The notes beneath the pieces are model-generated. The model was not told the origin of the DNA. It worked only from the letters and a program-made list of their open reading frames with translations, and ran no database searches. Positions 1-5,214 of a stretch of 5,214 nt of DNA are shown here, one piece after another. The position numbers were made by a program, and so were the translations under genes. This DNA is from Acidobacteriota bacterium. Its GTDB lineage: Bacteria; Acidobacteriota; Terriglobia; Acidiferrales; UBA7541. The first letter of the stretch is position 1; every line of letters starts with the position of its first letter. The stretch lies in the NCBI GenBank assembly GCA_016179005.1, contig JACOSF010000079.1, forward strand, positions 1 to 5,214. The letters are read 5' to 3'.

Positions 1-327
1 CAAGGCCAGCCTGAATCGGGGCACGTCTGGAAGATTGCCTCAGAGACTTTGCGCCGGATGCACCTGGACACGCTCACCACGGCGAAGGTAAAACACTTCG
101 TCCTGCACAGCGCCCGGCACACCTTCCTGACTCGTCTTGGAGCTTCCGGCTGTGACGCTTGGACGCTGGCAAAGGTCGCGGGGCATTCCAATATCCGCGT
201 GAGTGCTCACTACGTCCACGCGCAAGAAGCGACTCTCGAAGCAGCACTGTCGCGCCTGAATCGTCTCCCTCAACAGACGGAAGAGGCCGAAGAGCCGAAA
301 CTTCTACCCGCCGCGCAAGGTGTGTAA
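1..327 (+). CDS. Tyrosine recombinase / phage-type integrase, C-terminal part (5' end outside window)
   Basis: The reading frame is open from the first base to a TAA at 325-327, so the gene enters from upstream and only its last 108 codons are present. The catalytic C-terminus of the tyrosine recombinase family is visible: the HxxR box (H-S-A-R-H-T-F, His at 106-108 and Arg at 115-117), the downstream His of the L-A-K-V-A-G-H-S-N block (184-186), and the nucleophile Tyr of H-Y-V-H (211-213). Spacing between these is normal for phage integrases, so this end looks intact. Such enzymes cut and rejoin DNA through a 3'-phosphotyrosine link to integrate or excise mobile elements, or to resolve dimers. 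The tail after Tyr, about 37 residues, is acidic and unremarkable. The N-terminal core-binding domain and first catalytic Arg cannot be checked. An integrase-type recombinase is likelier than housekeeping XerC/XerD, but the fragment does not settle this. Confidence 0.9.
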   Translation, partial: QGQPESGHVWKIASETLRRMHLDTLTTAKVKHFVLHSARHTFLTRLGASGCDAWTLAKVAGHSNIRVSAHYVHAQEATLEAALSRLNRLPQQTEEAEEPKLLPAAQGV

Positions 328-477
328 TTTTGCTGTAGGGACTTTCTCACTGGTTTGCGTTTGCAACGGGTAGCAAGCGGTTGCTGAGCGGAGATCGTCC
401 GCGATTGTTTTCAATCACTTTCACGTCTATGTACTATAGAAAAAGCCCCTGAAAATTCTAGGATGGATGACCCCAGG

Positions 478-497
478 CCCGGCCCGCCTAGGCCGGG
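478..497. other. GC-rich hairpin (7-bp perfect stem)
   Basis: The arms CCCGGCC (478-484) and GGCCGGG (491-497) are perfectly complementary around the 6-base loop CGCCTA. No T-run follows on either strand, so it is not a textbook intrinsic terminator. It lies only 6 bases from a second, larger hairpin (504-550), and the pair fills the space between the recombinase and the convergent small gene. It could help terminate transcription, be part of a structured RNA, or be a dispersed palindromic repeat; the sequence alone does not decide. Confidence 0.5.
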
Positions 498-503
498 ACT
501 ACT

Positions 504-550
504 AAGCGTACTTTGAGGGCTCCCGTTCCCAGGCGGGGGCCCTCACGCTT
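504..550 (-). terminator. Large hairpin immediately after the minus-strand gene, likely terminator
   Basis: An inner 11-bp stem pairs GAGGGCTCCCG (515-525) with CGGGGGCCCTC (534-544), including one G-T wobble (521/538), around an 8-base loop. An outer 6-bp stem pairs AAGCGT (504-509) with ACGCTT (545-550), with a 5-base bulge (510-514) on one side only. On the minus strand the hairpin begins directly after the TGA of the small gene (551-553), the position expected of a terminator. The usual U-tract is missing in both directions, so termination may be weak, factor-assisted, or the hairpin may act mainly in 3'-end protection. It could serve both convergent genes. Confidence 0.5.
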
Positions 551-799
551 TCAAGGCTTGGCTGCGGCGGCGGCGAATGGGTCCACGCGCCTGAGCACGA
601 AAATGCGCGCCTGGCCAAGCACGTGAGCCACCTGCGATTCCTTTAAGCGCGAAGCATCGTACTCGAAGGTGAGCAGCTTCTTCGTTTCGTCCACGCGAAA
701 GCGCCGCAGGCCGTAGGTGTTCGCAAATGCTCCCAAGCGGCTCATTTGCTCTTCGGTGAGCGGCGATTGCAGTTCGAATGTTGCTTCCATCAAGGTCAT
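551..799 (-). CDS. Small hypothetical protein, 82 residues, ferredoxin-like alpha/beta pattern
   Basis: I do not recognise this gene. The chosen ATG (797-799) gives 82 residues ending at TGA (551-553). Predicted elements run in a beta-alpha-beta-beta-alpha-beta order: strand about 5-11, helix 15-29, two strands 31-37 and 41-47 (rich in Arg, Phe and Leu), helix 52-65, strand 66-72, then an Ala-rich tail. This order resembles small ferredoxin-like folds such as HMA-type domains, but there is no Cys, so no CxxC metal site. The frame stays open upstream to a possible start at 991; those extra 64 residues look unlike protein and would overlap the promoter and the PilZ region, so they are left out. 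A second in-frame ATG (788-790) lies three codons in. No Shine-Dalgarno is seen, but an extended -10 sits exactly where it would make the first ATG the transcript start. Confidence 0.6.
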   Translation of the reverse strand: MTLMEATFELQSPLTEEQMSRLGAFANTYGLRRFRVDETKKLLTFEYDASRLKESQVAHVLGQARIFVLRRVDPFAAAAAKP

Positions 800-805
800 G
801 CCCGG

Positions 806-814
806 ATTATAGCA
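806..814 (-). promoter_or_regulatory. Extended -10 promoter (TGCTATAAT) for the small minus-strand gene
   Basis: Read on the minus strand, bases 814-806 are TGCTATAAT, a perfect match to the sigma-70 extended -10 (TGn plus TATAAT). Six bases separate the box from the A of the ATG at 799, so initiation at the usual distance would start the mRNA at or next to the start codon. The -35 position (about 829-834) has no TTGACA match, which is tolerated when the TGn extension is present. This supports both the start choice and a leaderless transcript. Confidence 0.6.
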
Positions 815-976
815 AAGCAAAACACCCGCGCTCGAAGGAATCGCGAAAACGCTTTGTCCGGCCGCTGCCCTGCGGCTGGCAGGGGTTGACGCTTTGGAAT
901 CCAACATTTGACTTAAGTGTTTGACGGCGGGTTGCGAGGCGTAGGCTATTACTCCGCGGAAGTGGGGGAATCTGCA

Positions 977-1339
977 GTGGGCATACGGCAACCTGGGATC
1001 GAGTCAGTCAGCGGCACGGTGGCAACGGCGACGCAAGCCGAACGGCGCCGAGGCAGCCGCCTCGCTCTGCACCTTAAGTTTCTTGTGCGTCCTTCCGCCG
1101 TCCTTGCGAATGATTGTGAAGAGGAATGCACGACGGTGAACATTGCGCGCGACGGATTCTATTTTCTCTCCACCCCTGAGTTGTACCGGAGGGGAATGCA
1201 GTTGAACGTGACCTGGATTTACTCGCCTCTGCCTGAAAGCCCGCGACCGAATTATGTCGGCAAGATCGTGCGCGTGGACACTCTCTCCCAGCATCGCTGT
1301 GGTGTTGCGGTGCAATTGGTGCAGCCCATCTTCGCCTGA
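977..1339 (+). CDS. PilZ-domain protein, putative cyclic-di-GMP receptor
   Basis: The protein is a single PilZ domain of about 120 residues. With the GTG at 977 as start, the c-di-GMP-binding RxxxR motif is R-R-G-S-R (residues 24-28), and the second motif, normally [D/N]xSxxG, reads N-I-A-R-D-G (residues 55-60), with Ala for Ser. The remainder (D-G-F-Y-F-L-S, then a strand-rich half ending in C-G-V-A-V-Q-L) fits the PilZ beta barrel. No signal peptide, membrane segment or output domain is present, so it should be a cytosolic stand-alone adaptor acting through partners. There is no ATG before the domain. GTG codons at 917, 962, 977 and 1019 are possible starts. I prefer 977 because GGGGGA lies about 7 bases upstream; 917 directly follows an in-frame TAA and has no ribosome site. 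The anion transporter follows 65 bases later on the same strand. The family call is firm; ligand binding is inferred and weakened by the Ser-to-Ala change. Confidence 0.82.
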   Translation: MGIRQPGIESVSGTVATATQAERRRGSRLALHLKFLVRPSAVLANDCEEECTTVNIARDGFYFLSTPELYRRGMQLNVTWIYSPLPESPRPNYVGKIVRVDTLSQHRCGVAVQLVQPIFA

Positions 1340-1404
1340 GCCGCGCTTGCAGTGCTCGCCATTTGATTGACTTCCATCTTCGTGCCACCTACGATGCCCG
1401 CGAT

Positions 1405-2820
1405 ATGGGGGCTTCCGCATCGAACCGCCTCGTCCGCTGGAGCGTCGTTCTTGCCGCCGGCTTGCTCATTCTTCTGTTGCCGCGCCCGGCTGGCGTGAGC
1501 GAACAAGGCTGGCGGCTGCTGGCCATTTTTGTCGCCACGGTGATTGGTCTGATCGCGCAGCCGCTGCCCATGGGCGCGATGACCCTGCTGGCGATCACGC
1601 TGGCAGGGCTGACGAAAACCGTTACGGCGGAGATGACCTTCTCCGCGTTCGCCAACCCGACCATCTGGTTGATTGTGGCGGCGTTCCTGTTTTCGCGCTC
1701 CGTGGTGAAAACGGGGCTCGGCCGGCGCATCGCGTTTTTGTTTGTGCGCTGGTTCGGAACCAGCTCGCTGCGGCTGGGGTATGCGCTAGCGGGCGCGGAT
1801 CTGGTGGTATCGCCGTTCATCCCGTCGGACACCGCGCGGGCGGGCGGCATCATTTTCCCCATCGCGCGGAGCCTGGCGGAAAGTTACGACTCGCATCCCG
1901 GCCCGACGGCGCAGCGGCTGGGCGCGTATCTGATGCAGTGCGCCTATCACATCGGCTGCACCACCGCGGCGATTTTCCTGACCAGCATGGCCGCCAATCC
2001 TCTGGCCGCAAAATTCGCCAAAGACACCGCCAATGTGGACCTCACCTGGAACACGTGGGCGCTGGCGTCGTGCGTGCCGGCGGCTATCTCTGTCTGCCTG
2101 CTGCCGTGGCTGATTTTTCGCCTAGATCCGCCGGAGTTGAAGAGCACGCCGGAGGCCCGCGCGATGGCGCAGCGGGAATTGCAGGCCCTCGGGCCGATGG
2201 CGCGGCAAGAAGTCGCGCTGGTGGCGATCCTGATCGCTGTCATCGCTGGATGGGTGACGCAGAAATGGCATGGATTGCATCCGGCGGTGATTGCCTGCGG
2301 CGGCGTCTCGCTGATTGTGCTCAGCGGCGTGATTGACTGGGACGACGTGATCGGCGAGCGGCGCGCCTGGGACGCGCTGCTCTGGTTTGGCGGGCTGATC
2401 ATGATGGCCGGCGGACTGAATCAACTTGGCGTGATTCGAGCATTCACCGATGCGCTCGCTTCGGGCCTGCAGGGCTGGAGCCCGCTGGGTGCGCTGGTGG
2501 CGCTGGTGCTGGCGTACACATACGTTCACTACGGCTTCGCATCGATGACCGCGCACATCACCGCGTTGTACCCGGCGTTTCTGCTGCTGGCGGTGGCCAA
2601 CGGCGCGCCGGCGCTGGTGGCGGCACTGGCCCTGGCATTTTTTTCCAACTTGAACGCGTCGCTCACGCATTATGGAACCGGCCCGGCGCCGATTTTCTTT
2701 GGGTCGGGTTACGTCAGCCAAGTCACCTGGTGGCGAGTGGGCTTCGTGGTGGTGCTGTTCAATCTGGCTGTGTGGCTGGGCCTGGGGCTGGTGTGGTGGC
2801 GGCTGCTGGGCCTGTGGTAG
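1405..2820 (+). CDS. DASS/SLC13-type anion transporter (CitT/DiT1-like di- or tricarboxylate carrier)
   Basis: This is a 471-residue polytopic inner-membrane protein with about a dozen hydrophobic segments, for example 13-25, 37-52, 57-70, 86-100, 125-139, 220-238, 270-284, 292-310, 324-338, 361-376, 388-412 and 445-468. Length and motifs fit the CitT/TtdT/plant DiT1 branch of the divalent anion:sodium symporter family, which moves dicarboxylates, citrate or oxoglutarate. The first hairpin motif is P-S-D-T-A-R-A-G-G (140-148). The second, N-A-S-L-T-H-Y-G-T-G-P-A-P (417-429), is followed by the family's F-F-G-S-G-Y-V and W-W-R-V-G-F. In the first motif the Asn of the usual Ser-Asn-Thr is Asp. 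The ATG at 1405 is chosen; an in-frame TTG at 1363 would add 14 polar residues. Neither has a clear Shine-Dalgarno. It may be co-transcribed with the PilZ gene 65 bases upstream. Substrate and coupling ion cannot be read from sequence. Confidence 0.88.
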   Translation: MGASASNRLVRWSVVLAAGLLILLLPRPAGVSEQGWRLLAIFVATVIGLIAQPLPMGAMTLLAITLAGLTKTVTAEMTFSAFANPTIWLIVAAFLFSRSVVKTGLGRRIAFLFVRWFGTSSLRLGYALAGADLVVSPFIPSDTARAGGIIFPIARSLAESYDSHPGPTAQRLGAYLMQCAYHIGCTTAAIFLTSMAANPLAAKFAKDTANVDLTWNTWALASCVPAAISVCLLPWLIFRLDPPELKSTPEARAMAQRELQALGPMARQEVALVAILIAVIAGWVTQKWHGLHPAVIACGGVSLIVLSGVIDWDDVIGERRAWDALLWFGGLIMMAGGLNQLGVIRAFTDALASGLQGWSPLGALVALVLAYTYVHYGFASMTAHITALYPAFLLLAVANGAPALVAALALAFFSNLNASLTHYGTGPAPIFFGSGYVSQVTWWRVGFVVVLFNLAVWLGLGLVWWRLLGLW

Positions 2821-2923
2821 GACAAGCGCGCACTCCTTCCCGCGCCAAACCAAGTGTCTTTCCCGGCGTCTAAAAGGATGGCGGAAGGGTCCGCCTCTTG
2901 TGGGGTCAACGCGGCCTGTGAAG

Positions 2924-2952
2924 GGAACAATTCTCCCGGCGCTGCGTATTAT
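2924..2952 (+). promoter_or_regulatory. Possible sigma-70-type promoter for the adaptor gene
   Basis: TATTAT (2947-2952) matches the -10 consensus at 5 of 6 positions. GGAACA (2924-2929), 17 bases upstream, matches the -35 at only 3 of 6. Initiation about 7 bases after the -10 would leave a leader of some 30 bases with the GGGGAGAGG ribosome site well placed. The 171-base gap after the transporter stop also argues for a separate promoter here. The weak -35 keeps this tentative. Confidence 0.35.
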
Positions 2953-2973
2953 CTGGTAGTAGCGAAACCGAAC

Positions 2974-2982
2974 GGGGAGAGG
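2974..2982 (+). promoter_or_regulatory. Shine-Dalgarno site that fixes the adaptor start
   Basis: The purine run GGGGAGAGG ends nine bases before the ATG at 2992. It is the best ribosome binding site in the window. It decides the start against the longer frame from GTG 2854, which would add 46 residues of non-protein-like sequence ahead of the membrane anchor. Confidence 0.7.
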
Positions 2983-2991
2983 TACACGAAC

Positions 2992-4203
2992 ATGGCAGGG
3001 AATGGCAAGAACGGGAAGAAACGCCGACGCTGGATCTGGATCAGTGTGATTGCCGTGGTGCTGATTGCTGTCATTGCGGGCGGTGCGGTCGCGCTGAAGC
3101 CCAGCAAGGAAATTGATCCGTCCAAGCTAGCTGCGGTGGAGAAAGGCGATATCGCGCGCTCCGTGGTGGCCACCGGAAAAATCCAGCCGCTTTTTAAAGT
3201 GGAGATTAAGTCCAAGGCGAGTGGAATCGTGAAAAAACTTTACGTGGACTACGGCGAGCGCGTAAAGGCCGGCCAGTTGCTCTGCGAGCTCGACAAGGAA
3301 GAGCTGCAGGCGCGGGTGCGCGAGGCGCGGGCCACGATGCAGGCTACACAGGCCGCGCAGGAATCCGCCAAGGCGGCGCTTGAGCGTAATCAGGTGGAAG
3401 CGGAAGGCCCCGATGTGCCCTTCCTGAAAAAGAATATGGACCGCGCGCAGGACCTCTATAAAGACGGCCTGGTGGCCAAGTCGGCGGTGGAAGATACGGA
3501 AAAGGCCTATCAGATGTCGTTGAACAAGCAGACGTCGGCGCTGCGCAGCGTGGCGCTGGCGCGCGCCGAGCTATCGCGCTCGGGGGCGCAGGTGGCCCAG
3601 GCGCAGGCGGCGCTGGATCGCGCGGAAACCGACTTGCTCAATTCCACCATCGTGAGCCCCATGGACGGCCTGGTGCTCTCGCGGGACGTCCAGGTGGGTG
3701 ACGCGGTCAGCTCCATTCTGGTGAACGGCTCGCAGGCCACGCTGATCATGACCCTGGGCGACGTCAGCGAAGTTTATGTGCTCGGCAAGGTGGACGAGGC
3801 GGATATCGGCAAAGTCTATCTGGACCAGACGGCGCGCATCGTGGTGGAGTCCTTCAAGGACAAAAAGTTCAACGGCAAGGTGACGAAGATTTCTCCGCTG
3901 GGCAAAGAGAAGGATAACGTCACCACCTTTGAAGTGCGCGTTTCGATTCTCAACCCGGGCGGCGAACTCAAGGCCAACATGAGCGCCAACGCCGAAATTA
4001 TCCTCGAGGAGAAAAAGGGCGTGCTGCTGATTCCGGAATCGGCGGTGATCTACGACAAGGACCGCAAGGCCTCGATTGAAATCCCGGATCCCAAGGCCGA
4101 AAAGGGACGTACGAAGAAAGAAGTGAAGCTGGGCATCTCCAACGGTGTGAAGACCGAGCTTGTCTCCGGGTTGAACGAAGGGCAAAAGGTTGTCTTGCAG
4201 TAG
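2992..4203 (+). CDS. Periplasmic adaptor (membrane fusion protein), MacA/HlyD-like, of an export system
   Basis: A 403-residue protein with a short basic cytosolic start (K-K-R-R-R at 9-13) and one membrane anchor at about 14-36, no lipobox. The usual adaptor order follows: a first half-lipoyl motif (about 72-101, S-G-I-V-K-K-L-Y-V and G-E-R-V-K-A-G-Q-L-L), a long Ala/Glu/Gln-rich helical hairpin forming a coiled coil (about 102-215), the second half-lipoyl motif (219-245, I-V-S-P-M-D-G-L-V and V-G-D-A-V), a beta-barrel domain (about 257-340) and a membrane-proximal domain (340-403, V-L-L-I-P-E-S-A-V then G-L-N-E-G-Q-K-V-V). Such proteins bridge an inner-membrane pump to an outer-membrane channel. 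The MacB-type permease 84 bases downstream points to an ABC-driven MacA-like role rather than an RND pump. The start is set by the ATG at 2992 with its strong ribosome site. Length is normal for the family and no break is seen. The substrate is unknown. Confidence 0.9.
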   Translation: MAGNGKNGKKRRRWIWISVIAVVLIAVIAGGAVALKPSKEIDPSKLAAVEKGDIARSVVATGKIQPLFKVEIKSKASGIVKKLYVDYGERVKAGQLLCELDKEELQARVREARATMQATQAAQESAKAALERNQVEAEGPDVPFLKKNMDRAQDLYKDGLVAKSAVEDTEKAYQMSLNKQTSALRSVALARAELSRSGAQVAQAQAALDRAETDLLNSTIVSPMDGLVLSRDVQVGDAVSSILVNGSQATLIMTLGDVSEVYVLGKVDEADIGKVYLDQTARIVVESFKDKKFNGKVTKISPLGKEKDNVTTFEVRVSILNPGGELKANMSANAEIILEEKKGVLLIPESAVIYDKDRKASIEIPDPKAEKGRTKKEVKLGISNGVKTELVSGLNEGQKVVLQ

Positions 4204-4210
4204 CGAATTT

Positions 4211-4250
4211 GCAGGGGCACGCTGCCGCGGCCCGGGGGGCGCGCCCCTGC
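4211..4250. other. GC-rich hairpin between adaptor and permease genes
   Basis: GCAGGGGC (4211-4218) pairs perfectly with GCCCCTGC (4243-4250), 8 bp, closing a 24-base loop that is itself very GC-rich and could fold further. It begins 7 bases after the adaptor stop codon. No T-run follows, so it is not a classical terminator. In a shared transcript it could protect the adaptor mRNA end or lower read-through into the permease; if it does terminate, the permease would need its own promoter, and I see none in the 84-base gap. Confidence 0.5.
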
Positions 4251-4287
4251 GTCATGCTCGCCGATCGCGAACCACGAAGTTCTGACC

Positions 4288-5214
4288 ATGGTATTCCGGG
4301 ACCTCCTCGCCGATACACTGCGCACGCTGTGGTCGCACAAGCTGCGCACGTTCCTCACCATGTTCGGCATCGCCTGGGGAATTATTTCCATCACGCTGAT
4401 GGTGGCCGCGGGCGAGGGCCTGCGCATCGGTCAGCAGCGCCAGAATGAAAATTTCGGCAAAGACATCATCATTGTTTTTGCGGGGCGCACCAGCCTGCAA
4501 GTGGGCGGGCAGCGCGCCGGCCGGCGAGTGTGGTGGGAAGACAGCGACGCCGCGGTGGTGCAAAGGGACTCTCCGGATTGCGCGTACGTGCTCCCCGAGC
4601 TGGGCAATATGGCCGCCATCCGCAGTCCACACAACAATGCCAATCTTCTGGTGACGGGATCGTGGCCGCCGTTTGCCGAGCTGCGCTCGATCCGCCTGGG
4701 CCAAGGGCGTTTCTATTCGTGGGAAGACGAAGCGCAGGGCCGGCACGTGGCCTTCCTCGGCAGCGACGCGAAGAAGCAACTCTTCGGGACGCGCGAAGCG
4801 CTGGGCGCCACCATTTGGATCAAAGACATCCCCTACAGCGTAATCGGGGTGATGCGGGAGAAGAATCAGAATTCGAGCTACGACGGTCAGGACGTGCAGA
4901 AAGTTTTTATACCGTTCCGCGTGATGATTCAGGAGATTCCCAACGTGCCGCCGTCGGCGCCGCGGTCGATTGACCGGCTGCTCGTTGCGCCGAAGTCGTG
5001 GGAGAGCCACGAAGCCTGCAAGGCGCAGGTGCGGCGGGCTCTGGGCCGCCTGCACAATTTTGATGCGCGCGATAAGGAAGCCGCGGGCATCTGGGACACC
5101 GTGGAGGACGCCAAAGCGTTCCGCATGATCGTGGACGGCATGGAATATTTTCTCGGGGCCATCGGCGTAACGTCGCTGTTCCTCGGCGGCATCGGGGTGA
5201 TGAACGTGATGCTG
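4288..5214 (+). CDS. MacB-type ABC transporter permease, N-terminal part (3' end outside window)
   Basis: The frame runs from ATG 4288 to the last base without a stop, giving 309 residues. A basic amphipathic start (L-R-T-L-W-S-H-K-L-R) leads into a first membrane helix (about 21-42, T-M-F-G-I-A-W-G-I-I-S-I) as in MacB/FtsX-superfamily permeases. A large periplasmic core domain (about 45-275) follows, with the typical segments L-G-S-D-A-K-K-Q-L-F-G and Y-S-V-I-G-V-M. The second membrane helix starts at about 287, with the family signature G-G-I-G-V-M-N-V-M-L (300-309) at the cut edge. The rest of the FtsX-like membrane domain should lie beyond. Unlike E. coli MacB there is no nucleotide-binding domain at the N-terminus, so a separate ATPase is needed. 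No good Shine-Dalgarno precedes the ATG. Together with the adaptor just upstream it should form an export complex for an unknown substrate. Confidence 0.88.
   Translation, partial: MVFRDLLADTLRTLWSHKLRTFLTMFGIAWGIISITLMVAAGEGLRIGQQRQNENFGKDIIIVFAGRTSLQVGGQRAGRRVWWEDSDAAVVQRDSPDCAYVLPELGNMAAIRSPHNNANLLVTGSWPPFAELRSIRLGQGRFYSWEDEAQGRHVAFLGSDAKKQLFGTREALGATIWIKDIPYSVIGVMREKNQNSSYDGQDVQKVFIPFRVMIQEIPNVPPSAPRSIDRLLVAPKSWESHEACKAQVRRALGRLHNFDARDKEAAGIWDTVEDAKAFRMIVDGMEYFLGAIGVTSLFLGGIGVMNVML

Noticed and set aside
463..516. Tiny plus-strand frame of 17 residues (M-D-D-P-R-P-G-P-P...)
   Set aside because: Its coding potential comes from the hairpin sequence, and no known small-protein family or conservation evidence supports it.
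328..550. tRNA gene or attachment site next to the recombinase
   Set aside because: I read both strands for an acceptor stem, T-arm and anticodon-arm pattern and for repeated core sequence and found none.
800..991. N-terminal extension of the minus-strand small gene to a start at 991 (146 residues)
   Set aside because: The added 64 residues look low in protein character, would run through a perfect extended -10 box, and would overlap the 5' part of the PilZ frame. The ATG at 799 is the better start.
2491..2619. Repeated 9-mer GCGCTGGTG (2491-2499, 2500-2508, 2611-2619)
   Set aside because: All copies are in frame and encode Ala-Leu-Val in membrane helices, so they reflect biased codons in hydrophobic segments rather than a DNA repeat element.
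2122..2853. Long open frame of 243 residues on the minus strand opposite the anion transporter
   Set aside because: It is rich in His, Gln, Arg and Pro with no domain, and lies opposite a gene with strong family motifs. It is a shadow of GC-rich codon use.
3571..4185. Open frame of 204 residues on the minus strand opposite the adaptor gene
   Set aside because: It is antisense to a well-supported adaptor with every domain intact, and its composition (His, Arg, Leu, Val rich) is that of a shadow frame.
4252..5055. Open frame of 267 residues on the minus strand opposite the permease
   Set aside because: The plus-strand frame carries clear MacB-type permease features over the whole length; the minus frame is an Arg/His-rich shadow.
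1..5214. CRISPR array, toxin-antitoxin pair or defence system
   Set aside because: There are no regularly spaced repeats and no defence-type domains; every substantial gene belongs to a known transport, signalling or recombinase family, apart from the 82-residue protein.

Overview
The window is a GC-rich piece of bacterial chromosome. Its gene content is a PilZ protein, a CitT/DiT1-type anion transporter, and a MacA-like adaptor next to a MacB-type permease lacking a fused ATPase. With the high GC and scarcity of Shine-Dalgarno sites, this is compatible with an Acidobacteriota-like soil bacterium. That assignment is an impression from gene style, not a demonstrated match.

Layout. Bases 1-327 (+) are the C-terminal catalytic end of a tyrosine recombinase whose start lies outside the window. 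Bases 328-550 carry no gene but hold two strong hairpins; this stretch separates the recombinase from a small convergent gene on the minus strand (551-799). That gene encodes an 82-residue protein with a predicted ferredoxin-like pattern, and a perfect extended -10 box placed for a leaderless transcript. A 177-base divergent intergenic region (800-976) leads to a PilZ-domain protein (about 977-1339, +). A 471-residue DASS/SLC13-type anion transporter follows (1405-2820, +). After a 171-base gap with a plausible promoter and a clear ribosome binding site comes an RND/ABC-type periplasmic adaptor (2992-4203, +). After a further 84 bases containing a GC-rich hairpin comes the first 309 codons of a MacB-type ABC permease (4288-5214, +), cut by the window edge.

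How the genes work together. The adaptor and permease very probably form one tripartite-type export system (inner-membrane permease plus periplasmic adaptor). The ATPase it needs is neither fused to the permease N-terminus nor between the two genes, so it should lie downstream or elsewhere. The PilZ protein and the anion transporter are co-directional and 65 bases apart and may be co-transcribed, but nothing in the sequence proves a functional link. The recombinase end suggests the left side of the window borders an integrated element or its remnant; no attachment site or tRNA gene was found.

No clear undescribed system is visible. The points most worth a second look are the leaderless small gene, the paired hairpins between the recombinase and that gene, the hairpin between adaptor and permease, and an SDT in place of the usual SNT motif in the transporter.
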